The notes beneath the pieces were generated by a model. It was given only the letters and a program-made list of their open reading frames with translations, searched no databases and was not told the DNA's origin. A stretch of DNA of 15,488 nucleotides from positions 1 through 15,488 of the forward strand of contig JAABSN010000077.1 of assembly GCA_011390385.1 (NCBI GenBank). The letters run 5' to 3'. The DNA comes from Thioalkalivibrio nitratireducens. GTDB taxonomy: Bacteria > Pseudomonadota > Gammaproteobacteria > Ectothiorhodospirales > Ectothiorhodospiraceae. Both the position numbers and the translations under genes were made by a program. Numbering within the stretch: the stretch's first letter is position 1; each line of letters starts with the position of its first letter. This document shows, one piece after another, positions 1-8,397 of this stretch.

Positions 1-452
1 AAGTGATGCCGCGCACGACGCTCATCCTGACGCCGGGCGATCTTCTGCACCTCGGGACGATTCGCAAACTGGGCCAGCGTAATCCCGTCCAGAAAATCGT
101 GCAGTTGCTGGCTCAGATCATCCCAAAGCTCATGGGTCAGGCAGCGCTCGCCCTGTTGACAGTCCTTCTGCCCCTTGCACCGCGTGACGTCAACGGATTC
201 GTCCACCGCCATGATGATGTTGGCGATGCTGATCTGATCCGCTCTCTTCGCCAGACGGTAGCCACCGCCGGGTCCGCGCACACCCTCGACCAGGCTGGCC
301 TTGCGCAGTTTCGCAAACAACTGCTCGAGGTAAGACAGGGAGATTCCCTGGCAGTGAGAAATATCTGCCAGCGTAACCGGCCCGATACGGTCGTGAATGG
401 CCAGATCCATCATCGCGGTCACCGCGTAGCGGCCTTTTGTTGACAACTTCAT
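1..452 (-). CDS. iscR: IscR, Rrf2-family [2Fe-2S] regulator (3' end outside window)
   Basis: This is the transcriptional regulator of iron-sulfur cluster assembly. In the family it binds a [2Fe-2S] cluster and represses its own isc operon, and the apo form controls other promoters. Translation from the ATG at 452 gives 150 residues before the window edge, against about 162 in E. coli. The N-terminus [18 protein letters not shown] and the wing GVRGPGGGY (57-65) are the Rrf2 winged-helix signature. The cluster ligands are all present in the pattern C-X5-C-X5-C-X2-H, at C92, C98, C104 and H107, the same numbering as E. coli IscR. A strong GGAGG lies at 461-465, 8 nt from the start. It is the last gene seen; iscS would be expected beyond position 1, but that is inference. 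The stop codon is not in the window. Confidence 0.97.
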   Translation of the reverse strand, partial: MKLSTKGRYAVTAMMDLAIHDRIGPVTLADISHCQGISLSYLEQLFAKLRKASLVEGVRGPGGGYRLAKRADQISIANIIMAVDESVDVTRCKGQKDCQQGERCLTHELWDDLSQQLHDFLDGITLAQFANRPEVQKIARRQDERRARHH

Positions 453-650
453 ATACGTCGCCTCCGGGAATTACTGCTTCAGGTGTGAAAGGCCTTCCTT
501 CTCGGCTTGCGAATCCATTCCAGCTTTCTTGACCAATGCGCTCAGGAATAATTCCACCATTCCGTCATGCGAATGACTAAAGACCTTAACATATTTAATG
601 CATTTGTGTTCGCAGGGCCATGGATCCCGAACGACCCGCGTCTTCGGAAT

Positions 651-1214
651 TCAGGGTCTTCCAGGCAGGATGACGACCAGGGAATGAAGAGGAACCCGTG
701 GGAACAGGCCGATCAGATCCGCGTTGCGCATCCGGATACACCCGTGAGATACCGGGCTGCCGACGCGGCCTTCTTCATCGGTACCATGGACGTAGATATA
801 CCGGGAAAAACTGTCGACATCTCCCCCGCGATTCAAACCGGGCTCCAGACCATCGAGCCAAAGGATACGGGAAGTGATTCGGTCTTCCGGGCTGCGTTCA
901 GCGCGATCGGTGAGGATGGTCGCGACCAGGCCGGTATCAACGCGGCCCCGGAAGATGGTCCCCACGGGAGCGGCATCGCCGATTCGCTGGGCGACCCGGT
1001 GCAGGCCCAGAGGGGTCTGCAGGCTCCCCTCGCGGTTGCCGGTGCCCTGGGCTGCGGTCGATACGGGGTAGATACCCCGGACGCGCGCTCCATCCCATTC
1101 ATAAAGAAGCTGCTCGTCAACCCGCACCACGAGCACCGGCCGCCCCCAGCCTCTGGGTTCCCGCGCCAGGGATCCCAGAACAACGTTGTTCATCCATTCC
1201 CGATGCGATGACAT
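651..1214 (-). CDS. L,D-transpeptidase, YkuD (ErfK/YbiS) catalytic domain
   Basis: A 187-residue YkuD-domain protein, the family that forms 3-3 cross-links in peptidoglycan or attaches proteins to it through a catalytic cysteine. The active-site signature is complete: H143 in the stretch YVHGTDEE, then SHGCIRM with the nucleophile C159. The conserved lead-in ILWLDGLEPG...NRGG lies at about 118-131. I chose the ATG at 1214; a TTG at 1271 and an ATG at 1193 are alternatives, and none has a strong ribosome-binding site. No signal peptide or membrane segment is visible from any of these starts, which is odd for a periplasmic enzyme but is, from memory, common in this short subgroup. It starts 70 nt after the purF stop and may be co-transcribed with it. 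The family call is secure; the substrate is not known. Confidence 0.9.
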   Translation of the reverse strand: MSSHREWMNNVVLGSLAREPRGWGRPVLVVRVDEQLLYEWDGARVRGIYPVSTAAQGTGNREGSLQTPLGLHRVAQRIGDAAPVGTIFRGRVDTGLVATILTDRAERSPEDRITSRILWLDGLEPGLNRGGDVDSFSRYIYVHGTDEEGRVGSPVSHGCIRMRNADLIGLFPRVPLHSLVVILPGRP

Positions 1215-1261
1215 CTGATCATCCGTCGAACCGGGATAGCGTTGGCATCGATCGCCGATTG

Positions 1262-1281
1262 CGCTTCTCAACGCTTCTCAA
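1262..1281. repeat. Perfect tandem duplication of a 10-bp unit
   Basis: The unit CGCTTCTCAA occurs twice back to back directly after the purF stop codon (1285-1287). On the transcribed strand it reads TTGAGAAGCG twice, creating GAGAAG-TTG, which is why a TTG at 1271 is a possible alternative start for the next gene. It looks like a small slippage duplication. Confidence 0.8.
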
Positions 1282-1284
1282 TGC

Positions 1285-2796
1285 TCATTTCTTGTTCGCC
1301 AGATCCAGGACTTCGCCACCGATCGACTCGATCTCGGACATGTTTGCATCGGCGCGCAGGGAAGACAGGTAATCGAGGTAATCCGGGGCGAGACCAGTCA
1401 CATACTGACCGTCGAACACGGAACAGTCGAACCGTTCGATCGACCGATTGCCACGCTGTACCGCGGCGACGAGATCGTCGAGGTCCTGATAAATGAGCCG
1501 GTCGGCCGCGATCGCGGCACACACGGAATCCTCGTCCCGTTCATGCGCGATCAGCTCGTTTGCCGCAGGCATGTCGATTCCGTAGACATTCGGGAAACGG
1601 ACCGGGGGCGCCGCAGATGCGAAATAGACCTTGCGGGCACCCGCTTCCCGCGCCATCAGCACAATTTCCCTCGACGTGGTACCACGAACGATCGAATCGT
1701 CGACCAGCATCACGTTCTTGTCTCGAAACTCGAGTCCGATGGCGTTCAATTTCTGGCGCACGGATTTCCGCCGCCGTGTCTGCCCCGGCATGATGAACGT
1801 CCGGCCAATGTAGCGGTTCTTGATGAAACCCTCGCGGTACTTGATGCCGAGCTCGTGTGCCATCTCAAGCGCCACGGTACGGCCGGTATCCGGAATCGGC
1901 ACGACCACATCGATATCGTGATCGGGCCAGATACGGCGGATCTTCTGCCCCAGCCGAGTCCCCATGCGCATGCGGGCCCGATGCACGAAAACATTGTCGA
2001 TCACCGAATCGGGTCGGGCAAAATAGACGTGCTCGAAGATACAGGGATTGAGGACCGGATTCGGCGCGCAGGAACGGGTCGCCACCTGTCCATCGGGCGT
2101 AATGAAAATGCCCTCGCCCGGATCAAGGTCACGCTCCAGCTCGAAGCCCAGCGATTCCAGCGCAGCGCTCTCCGACGCGACCATCCACTCCATGCCACCT
2201 GCCGTTTCGCGGCGGCCATAGACCAGAGGCCGAATCCCGTAGGGATCCCGGAATGCCACGAGCCCACGCCCGGCAATCATCCCGACCACAGCATACGCAC
2301 CCTGGGCGCGCTGGTGAACGCGTGAGATGGCGTTGAACACGGCCTCGGCCGTCAAGCCATCATCCAGAAACCGCAGCAGTTCCTGGGCGAATACGTTGAG
2401 CAGGATCTCGGAATCCGAGTCGGTGTTGATATGACGGCGGTCGGTCGCAAACAGGGCCTGCTTCAACTCCCGCGCATTGATCAGATTGCCGTTATGTCCC
2501 AGGGTGATGCCAAAGGGCGAGTTGACGTAAAAGGGCTGTGCCTCGGCGGAACTGGAGGTGCCGGCGGTCGGGTAACGCACGTGCCCGATCCCCATGTTGC
2601 CCACCAGTCCCCCCATATGCTGCGCATGGAACACATCGCGCACCAGACCGTTGTCCTTGCGCAGATGCAGGCGTCCCTGCTCGTCGGAAGTCACGATGCC
2701 CGCAGCGTCCTGGCCCCGATGCTGCAGAACCAGCATCGCGTCATAGAGCAGCTGGTTTACCGCCGCGGTGCCGACTACGCCTACCACTCCACACAT
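1285..2796 (-). CDS. purF: Amidophosphoribosyltransferase
   Basis: PurF catalyses the first committed step of purine synthesis, converting PRPP and glutamine to 5-phosphoribosylamine. It is a cytosolic enzyme. The protein is 503 residues (E. coli 505). I start it at the ATG at 2796 because it must begin MCGVVG: Cys2 becomes the N-terminal nucleophile of the Ntn-glutaminase after Met removal. The start has GGAG at 2802-2805; a longer upstream reading frame is spurious. The glutaminase half covers about 2-235, with RYPTAG at 74-79 and GHNGNL at 100-105. The phosphoribosyltransferase half carries the PRPP motif [13 protein letters not shown] at 362-374. There is no propeptide and no Bacillus-type Fe-S cysteine set, so this is the proteobacterial form. 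It lies 37 nt after cvpA, the classic cvpA-purF pairing. Confidence 0.98.
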   Translation of the reverse strand: MCGVVGVVGTAAVNQLLYDAMLVLQHRGQDAAGIVTSDEQGRLHLRKDNGLVRDVFHAQHMGGLVGNMGIGHVRYPTAGTSSSAEAQPFYVNSPFGITLGHNGNLINARELKQALFATDRRHINTDSDSEILLNVFAQELLRFLDDGLTAEAVFNAISRVHQRAQGAYAVVGMIAGRGLVAFRDPYGIRPLVYGRRETAGGMEWMVASESAALESLGFELERDLDPGEGIFITPDGQVATRSCAPNPVLNPCIFEHVYFARPDSVIDNVFVHRARMRMGTRLGQKIRRIWPDHDIDVVVPIPDTGRTVALEMAHELGIKYREGFIKNRYIGRTFIMPGQTRRRKSVRQKLNAIGLEFRDKNVMLVDDSIVRGTTSREIVLMAREAGARKVYFASAAPPVRFPNVYGIDMPAANELIAHERDEDSVCAAIAADRLIYQDLDDLVAAVQRGNRSIERFDCSVFDGQYVTGLAPDYLDYLSSLRADANMSEIESIGGEVLDLANKK

Positions 2797-2833
2797 GGGA
2801 ACTCCAGAGGGCCGTTCGTTGCCCGGCGCCGGA

Positions 2834-3337
2834 TCATGCCTCGTCGGGAAGGTTGCGCAGCCGTTCCTCGAGTTCCTCCGGAAGCAGCTCAAGCATCCAA
2901 CCGACGATGCGCTCGAATTCGGGTACCAGGCGGCTTTCCTGCCACCACGGTTCCTCGGGAAATAACGTCAGGGCAGCAAGAAACACCAGAAGCGCCACAA
3001 TCAGCACGCCCCGCAACAGACCGAAAACAATACCCAGGGAACGATCCGTACCGGTCAATCCCGTACCTCGTACCAGCCGTGCCGCGATGATGCCAGCGAT
3101 TCCACCTGCGATCAGTACCAGAATGAACAGCAGACCGAACGCAATTCCCAGCCGCAGGGTCTCGTCGCTGACAACGGGAGGAAGATAGGCAGCGGTACTG
3201 GAGGCAAAGCGGATGCCGACCCAGATCGCAATGATCCAGGTCGCCAGCGAAAAGACCTCCCGCACGAAACCGCGGTAAAGACTGATCAGGCCCGAAACGA
3301 GCACGAGCCCCAGGAATACGAAATCAAGCCAGTTCAC
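2834..3337 (-). CDS. cvpA: CvpA family inner-membrane protein
   Basis: A 167-residue membrane protein of the CvpA family, named for colicin V production in E. coli; its molecular role is still poorly defined, with links to envelope stress tolerance. Four hydrophobic segments are visible at about 5-20, 29-46, 63-86 and 102-125. The family N-terminus [16 protein letters not shown] and the central GFVREVFSL (23-31) are present. The tail (about 127-167) is acidic and soluble, with helix-forming Glu/Leu repeats. The start is a GTG at 3337, chosen because it gives the family's usual MNWLD beginning; only a weak GGA lies upstream. It is followed closely by purF. The 241-nt stretch before it (3338-3578) holds no gene. 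Confidence 0.95.
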   Translation of the reverse strand: MNWLDFVFLGLVLVSGLISLYRGFVREVFSLATWIIAIWVGIRFASSTAAYLPPVVSDETLRLGIAFGLLFILVLIAGGIAGIIAARLVRGTGLTGTDRSLGIVFGLLRGVLIVALLVFLAALTLFPEEPWWQESRLVPEFERIVGWMLELLPEELEERLRNLPDEA

Positions 3338-3578
3338 GTTGTCCGATTCTCATCCGTGCCCGCGCAGTGCGGGATAGCCTCGGGATTGGCCACCGTCAGG
3401 CTAGGAGCCTGCCGGCAATCAACGGCAACCTGTCACCCGGAAAGCGGGGTAGTGTAACGCAGAGCGCAAGCGCGGGCGCAATCAACGCAGGCTTCCGGCG
3501 GTTGAGATTATCCCTGGTCCAGCGCTCCTAGTGGGCCATGTGGTCACAAAGCCAATGAACACAAGGGAATCATCAAGG

Positions 3579-4190
3579 TCACGGGTGGGCAACCACGATA
3601 CCGGTCACATTCATCCGCTGACCCACCTCGTCGCGAAGGCGCAGGGCATCGTCACGCTGCGCCCGGGGACCCACCTTGACCCTCCATACGGTTCCCTCAT
3701 CCGCCCGCGCCCGCTCAACGAAAGATGGAAAACCCGCTGCCCGCAATGCCTGCACCTGCTCTCTGGCGTTGTTTTCCCGGCGGTAGCTGCCGACCTGAAC
3801 GGCCCATCCGACACCCAGAGCCGGCCCTGAATCGGCTGCGGCAGGCGGCGACGCCACCACGTTGCCCGGTTCTACGGGCCCATCGGTCGCGGCGGCGGAC
3901 CCATTGCCCACGGGTTCGGATGCGCGGGAATCGCGATAGGCTCTCGCTTCAGGGATCTGTTTCACCGGGGGGGCTGAACCGTCATCCGTCACCCGTTCGA
4001 CCGGGACCCGGACCGGTCCCGTGGGTGTCAGGGGGGCAATGAACTGGGGGCGCTCGGGAATCGGCTGCTCGAACCCCTGCATGGCCTCATATCCGGCACC
4101 ATCGAACAGCCAGGGCAGGAACAGGACGGCGAGGAAGATCAGCACGACTGCGCCGACCATGCGGTACCGCACGGGTTTTTCCAGCGTCAT
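3579..4190 (-). CDS. dedD: SPOR-domain protein, DedD-like
   Basis: A 203-residue bitopic inner-membrane protein. A short cytoplasmic N-terminus (MTLEKPVRYRMVG) is followed by one membrane segment at about 11-29. Then comes a Pro/Ala/Val-rich periplasmic linker, and a C-terminal SPOR domain from about 128 to 200 with the pattern GWAVQVGSYRRENNA...VKVGP. SPOR domains bind glycan strands lacking stem peptides at the division septum; DedD in E. coli supports septal peptidoglycan synthesis. Position upstream of cvpA-purF matches dedD in E. coli. I use the ATG at 4190; a TTG two codons earlier (4196) is also possible. The symbol rests on synteny plus architecture, since SPOR proteins diverge strongly outside the domain. 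Confidence 0.9.
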   Translation of the reverse strand: MTLEKPVRYRMVGAVVLIFLAVLFLPWLFDGAGYEAMQGFEQPIPERPQFIAPLTPTGPVRVPVERVTDDGSAPPVKQIPEARAYRDSRASEPVGNGSAAATDGPVEPGNVVASPPAAADSGPALGVGWAVQVGSYRRENNAREQVQALRAAGFPSFVERARADEGTVWRVKVGPRAQRDDALRLRDEVGQRMNVTGIVVAHP

Positions 4191-4587
4191 CCGCAATCAG
4201 CCCGAATCGCCTTCGAAGACGATTCTTGAAGGACGGGAGGAGAGACGCATGGTTGCAGCACTTGAGATCATGGGTAATCGAAGCCCGATTGTAAGCGCCG
4301 GACGGTGCTTGTGGATGGTTGCCACTGGCGCAACACAGTATAACGGCCCGAAGGGAGTTTTTCCGCGGCCGGCCGGCCTCCCCGCCGTGACATTCACCAC
4401 CACGCCTGGGCAAATCGGGAAGATCGGCCACGGCGGGAACACGATCGAGTCCTGCTTCTCGAATGCAGGGTCTTCTGCCGGGTCAGCCCATCCTGCAGCG
4501 GATCGAAACACGTCGTGATGCAACGCTGCGCCGTTCGCGGCAATCCATAGCCTGTCGAGTGCGGGACAGGCGCGCGCCCCTGCGCAC
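4191..4587. other. 397-bp gap at the usual folC position, no recognisable gene
   Basis: This stretch lies between the accD stop and the dedD start. I read the minus-strand frames and found no folylpolyglutamate synthase motif (no P-loop, no family C-terminus) and no other family; the open frames have the composition of chance GC-rich frames. Contents seen: an imperfect GC-rich hairpin right after accD (4559-4587) with no T-run, a perfect 12-bp palindrome of three GGCC units (4367-4378), and a possible -10 hexamer (4337-4342). Confidence 0.6.
4337..4342 (-). promoter_or_regulatory. Possible -10 element upstream of dedD-cvpA-purF
   Basis: The hexamer TATACT (preceded by GT) matches a sigma-70 -10 box and sits in the gene-free stretch about 147 nt before the dedD ATG. 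About 17 nt upstream there is only a weak, A-rich hexamer (GGAAAA), so the -35 match is poor. If real it would give dedD-cvpA-purF its own transcript separate from accD. Confidence 0.35.
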
Positions 4588-5556
4588 TCAGGGTTGGGCG
4601 GGCCTGACATCAGCGGGTGCAAGGACCTCGCCGTGGACCGGGTCAGCCGCCGTGGTATCCGGTGTGCCAGTTCGATCCTCCGTGTTCAACTCGGGTGCAG
4701 GCGGGATATGGTGGGTCAACATGGCCAACAGCAAGGCGAGCCGCGCACGCATTTCCCGACGATCGATGATGAGGTCGATCGCCCCGTGCTCAAGCAGGAA
4801 CTCGGAACGCTGAAAACCCTCAGGAAGCGTCTCGCGCACCGTCTGCTGTATGACCCGCGGACCGGCAAAACCGATCAGTGCCTTCGGCTCCGCTACATTG
4901 ATGTCTCCAAGCATGGCAAGACTGGCCGAGACGCCCCCCATCGTCGGGTCTGTCATCACCGAGACGAAGGGAATCCGCGCCTCACGCAGGCGCGCCAGCG
5001 CCGCACTGGTCTTGGCCATCTGCATCAGCGAGAAAAGGGCTTCCTGCATACGCGCGCCGCCGCTGGCAGAAAAACAAACCAGGGGAATACGTTCCTTCAA
5101 CGCCCATTCGGCGCCACGTACAAACCGTTCGCCAACAGCCGAACCCATCGAACCGCCCATGAAAAAGAAGTCGAAGGCCGCTGCGACGATCGGTGCACCC
5201 TCGAGTTCACCACGCATTACCAGCAGCGCATCCTTTTCGCCAGTCGCCTTTTGCGCTGCGGCGAGACGATCCCGGTACTTCTTGCTGTCGCGGAACTTGA
5301 GCACATCGGAAGCCTCCACGCCTCCACCAATCTCTTCGCGCCGCCCTTCGTCGAGAAAGAGTTCCAGCCTGCGCCGTGCTCCGATCCGGCGATGATTTCC
5401 GCATTTCGGACACACATCCAGATTCCGCTCCAGTTCCGGGCGGTAGAGGGTTGCGTCGCACCCATCACAGCGCACCCAAAGCCCTTCCGGCACCGTTCGC
5501 TTTGCCGCGCTGTCGGTACGGATGCGCGACGGCATCAGTTTCTCGAACCAACTCAT
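4588..5556 (-). CDS. accD: Acetyl-CoA carboxylase carboxyltransferase subunit beta
   Basis: AccD pairs with AccA to move the carboxyl group from carboxybiotin (on AccB) to acetyl-CoA, giving malonyl-CoA for fatty acid synthesis. The protein is 322 residues (E. coli 304). The N-terminal four-cysteine zinc finger is complete at C30, C33, C49 and C52. The carboxyltransferase core carries [12 protein letters not shown] (about 131-142), the oxyanion-forming [10 protein letters not shown], and [13 protein letters not shown] Pro/Thr/Asp-rich tail from about 285 extends past the E. coli length and is probably disordered. The ATG at 5556 has AGGA about 8 nt upstream and gives the family start MSWFEKL. 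It lies 48 nt after trpA, a common gammaproteobacterial arrangement, but folC does not follow it. Confidence 0.98.
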   Translation of the reverse strand: MSWFEKLMPSRIRTDSAAKRTVPEGLWVRCDGCDATLYRPELERNLDVCPKCGNHRRIGARRRLELFLDEGRREEIGGGVEASDVLKFRDSKKYRDRLAAAQKATGEKDALLVMRGELEGAPIVAAAFDFFFMGGSMGSAVGERFVRGAEWALKERIPLVCFSASGGARMQEALFSLMQMAKTSAALARLREARIPFVSVMTDPTMGGVSASLAMLGDINVAEPKALIGFAGPRVIQQTVRETLPEGFQRSEFLLEHGAIDLIIDRREMRARLALLLAMLTHHIPPAPELNTEDRTGTPDTTAADPVHGEVLAPADVRPAQP

Positions 5557-5604
5557 CCGCTATTCCTGTGGCTGTTCCCGTTTCCCGCGATCGTCGTCTG
5601 CTGG

Positions 5605-6438
5605 TCAGGCCGGCGCCGCCGCGTCCGAGACACGCGCTCGGTCCATCGCCGTGCGCATTTCCCGCACCAGATCCGCGGCGGCGGCTCGGAACTGATCGGG
5701 CGATTGCGGAAACTGCGTCACCAGTCGAACAATCGCACTGCCCACCACCACCGCGTCGGCCACTCTGGCGACCTGTGCGGCAGTGTCCGCGTCCCGGATC
5801 CCGAAACCGACTCCCAGCGGAAGTTCGGTCAGTGCGCGAATCGACTCCAGGCGATCACCGAGCGCCGCGGTGTTCAAGGTCTGCGAACCGGTCACGCCCT
5901 TCAGCGAAACATAATAGACGAACCCACGTGCAGCGGCCGCGACCTCCCGCAACCGCTTGTCCGATGTCGTGGGTGCAATCAGGAAGATCGGGTCCATTCC
6001 GGCTCGCTCCAGCATGCCAGTCCAGTCATCACTCTCTTCCGGCGGCAGATCCACCATCAGAACCCCGTCCACCCCGGCTGCCGCCGCGGCTTCGGCAAAG
6101 GCATCGGCGCCCATGCGTTCGACGGGATTCAGATAGCCCATCAGAATGACCGGTGTATCCTGATCCTGTTCACGGAATACGCGCACCATGCCGATCACGT
6201 CGCGCAGGCTGGTTCCATGAGCGAGAGCGCGTTCGCAGGCTTGCTGGATGACCGGTCCGTCGGCCATGGGATCGGAGAAAGGCACTCCCAACTCAAGCAG
6301 GTCGGCACCTGCGGCCACCAGATCGTGCATGAGGGCCACGGTTACATCCGGGCTCGGGTCACCGGCCGTGACATAGGGGATCAACGCTGAACGGCCATTG
6401 GCCCGGGTCTCGGCAAAGCGTTTTGCGATCCGGCTCAC
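5605..6438 (-). CDS. trpA: Tryptophan synthase alpha chain
   Basis: TrpA cleaves indole-3-glycerol phosphate to indole and glyceraldehyde 3-phosphate and passes indole through a tunnel to TrpB. The 277-residue protein has the TIM-barrel catalytic pair at the same numbers as Salmonella/E. coli: E49 in [11 protein letters not shown] and D60 in MADGP. The phosphate-binding regions VSLKGVTG and GFGIRD are present. The start is a GTG whose last two bases are shared with the trpB TGA (GTGA, 6435-6438), so translation is probably coupled to trpB. An Ala/Asp-rich tail (RVSDAAAPA) ends the protein. Confidence 0.98.
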   Translation of the reverse strand: MSRIAKRFAETRANGRSALIPYVTAGDPSPDVTVALMHDLVAAGADLLELGVPFSDPMADGPVIQQACERALAHGTSLRDVIGMVRVFREQDQDTPVILMGYLNPVERMGADAFAEAAAAAGVDGVLMVDLPPEESDDWTGMLERAGMDPIFLIAPTTSDKRLREVAAAARGFVYYVSLKGVTGSQTLNTAALGDRLESIRALTELPLGVGFGIRDADTAAQVARVADAVVVGSAIVRLVTQFPQSPDQFRAAAADLVREMRTAMDRARVSDAAAPA

Positions 6439-7655
6439 AGTTCGATCCCCTCCAGTCGGGCGATGGTGTTCAGATCCTTGTCTCCGCGCCCGGACAGATT
6501 GATGATCACGCTTTGATCGGTACGCATGCGGGGTGCAAGGTCAAGGACATGGGCAATGGCGTGACTCGTCTCCAGCGCCGGAATGATGCCCTCGGTCCGG
6601 GTCAAGCGATGGAAGGCACGCAGGGCCTCATCATCGGTGACCGAAACGTAGGTTGCGCGACCGATATCCTTGAGCCAGGCATGTTCCGGCCCGACGCCCG
6701 GGTAATCGAGACCGGCCGAGATCGAATGAGTTTCTATGATCTGCCCGTTGTCATCTTCCATCAGATACGTACGGTTGCCGTGCAGAACGCCAGGGCGCCC
6801 CGCACATAGCGGCGCAGAGTGCCGCCCGGTGGCAACACCCTCGCCGCCCGCCTCGACGCCGATCATGGCCACTGACGCGTCGGCGAGAAAGGGGTGAAAC
6901 AAACCGATGGCGTTGGAACCCCCGCCTACGCAGGCAACAAGGGCATCGGGCAGCCGGCCGGTCATTTCCAGGTGCTGGGCCCGTGCTTCACGGCCAATCA
7001 CCGACTGAAAATCCCGAACCATCGCCGGATAGGGGTGCGGACCCGCAACCGTACCGATGATATAAAAGGTATCGTCGACATTGGCGACCCAGTCACGCAT
7101 GGCCTCATTCAGGGCATCCTTCAGCGTACGCGAACCGGATTTCACCGCCACAACATCCGCCCCAAGCAAGCGCATGCGATAGACATTGGGCGACTGGCGC
7201 TGAATGTCCTCGGCACCCATGTACACGACGCACTCCAGACCCAGGCGGGCCGCAACCGTTGCCGTGGCCACTCCATGTTGTCCGGCTCCAGTCTCGGCGA
7301 TGATCCGGGTCTTGCCAAGCCGCTTCGCCAGGAGCGCCTGACCAATCGTATTGTTCACCTTGTGGGCACCGGTGTGGTTCAGATCCTCGCGTTTCAGATA
7401 GATCTGCGCACCACCGAGTTCGCGTGACAGACGCTCGGCGTGATAGAGCGGACTGGGCCTCCCGACGAAATGCTGAAGGTCGGCATCGAGTTCTGCCAAA
7501 AAAGCAGGGTCCTTCATGTACTTTTCGTAAACGGTCTGGAGCTCGTCCAGCGCGCCCATCAGGGTCTCTGCCACGAACCGCCCACCGTAGGGCCCAAAGT
7601 GCCCGCGCGCGTCCGGAAACGTCGCCCAGTCGATCTCCTGCTTCATCTCACTCAC
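6435..7655 (-). CDS. trpB: Tryptophan synthase beta chain
   Basis: TrpB is the PLP enzyme that condenses indole with serine to make tryptophan, working as an alpha2-beta2 complex with TrpA. The protein is 406 residues from the GTG. The PLP lysine is K99 in [11 protein letters not shown]; the phosphate loop VGGGSNAIG and the ETGAGQHG indole/serine site are intact. The N-terminal [16 protein letters not shown] is typical of proteobacterial TrpB1. Two starts are possible: GTG at 7655, overlapping the end of trpF by 8 nt with AGG 6 nt upstream, or ATG at 7646, one base after the trpF stop. I report the longer. Either way trpF, trpB and trpA form one coupled unit. Confidence 0.98.
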   Translation of the reverse strand: MSEMKQEIDWATFPDARGHFGPYGGRFVAETLMGALDELQTVYEKYMKDPAFLAELDADLQHFVGRPSPLYHAERLSRELGGAQIYLKREDLNHTGAHKVNNTIGQALLAKRLGKTRIIAETGAGQHGVATATVAARLGLECVVYMGAEDIQRQSPNVYRMRLLGADVVAVKSGSRTLKDALNEAMRDWVANVDDTFYIIGTVAGPHPYPAMVRDFQSVIGREARAQHLEMTGRLPDALVACVGGGSNAIGLFHPFLADASVAMIGVEAGGEGVATGRHSAPLCAGRPGVLHGNRTYLMEDDNGQIIETHSISAGLDYPGVGPEHAWLKDIGRATYVSVTDDEALRAFHRLTRTEGIIPALETSHAIAHVLDLAPRMRTDQSVIINLSGRGDKDLNTIARLEGIEL

Positions 7656-8274
7656 GTTCCACCTGTCTCACCGCGTCCACGAAATCCCGGACCAGCCGGG
7701 GATTCTTATGCCCGGGCGCTGATTCGACACCCGAACTCACATCCACCCCGAAGGGGTGTGTCAACGACAGGGCTTGTCCCACATTGGCCGCATCCAGGCC
7801 TCCGGCCAGCAACCAGGGCCTCTCTAGCGGGCCCGGAATCGACCGCCAATCAAAAGCCTCGCCCGACCCGCCCATCTTGCCCGGACCATGGCTATCCAGC
7901 AGAAAGCCCCGTGCCCGCGGATGGGCATCCATCGTCGGCCTTGGGTCGCACCCGTCAGCCATTGCCACGGCCTTCAGGTAAGGCAGTCCAAATGCATTGC
8001 AGAAATCGGCGCTCTCCGCGCCATGAAACTGCAGAAGATCGAGTCGACAGCCGTTGAGTACCCTCTGAACCTCATCCGGCGATGGGTCGACAAACAGCCC
8101 GACGGTGGTCACAAACGGCGGCAGAACTTCGGTAATCGCAGCTGCCATTTCGACAGTGACCGCGCGCCGGCTGCGAGGATGGAACACCAGCCCGATAGCG
8201 TCCACACCTGCACTGGCCGCCATCAGCCCCTGCCCGGGATCGGTCAAGCCACAGATCTTTATTCGATAGCGCAT
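7648..8274 (-). CDS. trpF: Phosphoribosylanthranilate isomerase
   Basis: TrpF converts N-(5-phosphoribosyl)anthranilate to the ribulose form (CdRP), the third committed step of tryptophan synthesis. The stand-alone TIM-barrel protein is 208 residues, the usual size. Catalytic residues are visible: C8 in KICGLT and D127 in [15 protein letters not shown]. The phosphate-binding [11 protein letters not shown] and the closing VDVSSGVES are present. I start at the ATG at 8274 (MRYRIKICG), which has AGG 5 nt upstream; the reading frame is open further upstream to 8376 but that part shows no family similarity. It follows truA by 123 nt, as in Pseudomonas, and overlaps or abuts trpB. The gap before it holds a terminator-like hairpin. 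Confidence 0.97.
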   Translation of the reverse strand: MRYRIKICGLTDPGQGLMAASAGVDAIGLVFHPRSRRAVTVEMAAAITEVLPPFVTTVGLFVDPSPDEVQRVLNGCRLDLLQFHGAESADFCNAFGLPYLKAVAMADGCDPRPTMDAHPRARGFLLDSHGPGKMGGSGEAFDWRSIPGPLERPWLLAGGLDAANVGQALSLTHPFGVDVSSGVESAPGHKNPRLVRDFVDAVRQVERE

Positions 8275-8288
8275 GATAACCTGCGAGG

Positions 8289-8308
8289 GTACCAGAAGAT
8301 GCCGGTAC
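8289..8308. repeat. Inverted repeat near the trpF ribosome-binding site
   Basis: The arms GTACC and GGTAC are separated by 10 nt, and the structure ends 14 nt before the trpF start. It could be a small hairpin in the trpF leader or an operator; the arms are short enough that chance is a real possibility. Confidence 0.3.
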
Positions 8309-8347
8309 GGGCTGCCGCGAGAGCGGTATGTGAAACCGCCGGGCGAC

Positions 8348-8364
8348 AAAAACGCGGAGCCGCG
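8348..8364 (-). terminator. Short terminator-like hairpin between truA and trpF
   Basis: On the transcribed strand the arms CGCGG and CCGCG, with a 2-nt gap (four pairs with a 4-nt loop in practice), are followed immediately by TTTTT. It begins about 33 nt after the truA stop. The stem is short for an efficient intrinsic terminator, so partial attenuation is as likely as full termination. Confidence 0.4.
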
Positions 8365-8397
8365 CCGCCCCGCCACTTGCCGGGCAGCTGCAGACGG

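Noticed and set aside
3..443. 146-codon plus-strand open frame at the left edge
   Set aside because: Antisense to iscR, whose cluster ligands and helix-turn-helix are unmistakable.
573..603. AT-rich stretch upstream of iscR as an IscR type 1 site
   Set aside because: Partial AGTC half-site only, with wrong spacing and no opposite half.
3397..3411. 6-bp perfect hairpin with a 3-nt loop (CAGGCT/AGCCTG) before cvpA
   Set aside because: No T-run on either side and too short to call a terminator.
3421..3480. TACACT hexamer upstream of cvpA as a promoter
   Set aside because: No -35 at acceptable spacing.
4197..4622. 141-codon minus-strand open frame in the accD-dedD gap
   Set aside because: Overlaps the accD end, lacks a family motif and starts inside accD; treated as non-coding.
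4594..6390. 598-codon open frame on the plus strand, antisense to accD and trpA
   Set aside because: It lies wholly opposite two certain genes, has no family motif and the His/Arg/Gln-rich composition of a mirrored GC-rich frame.
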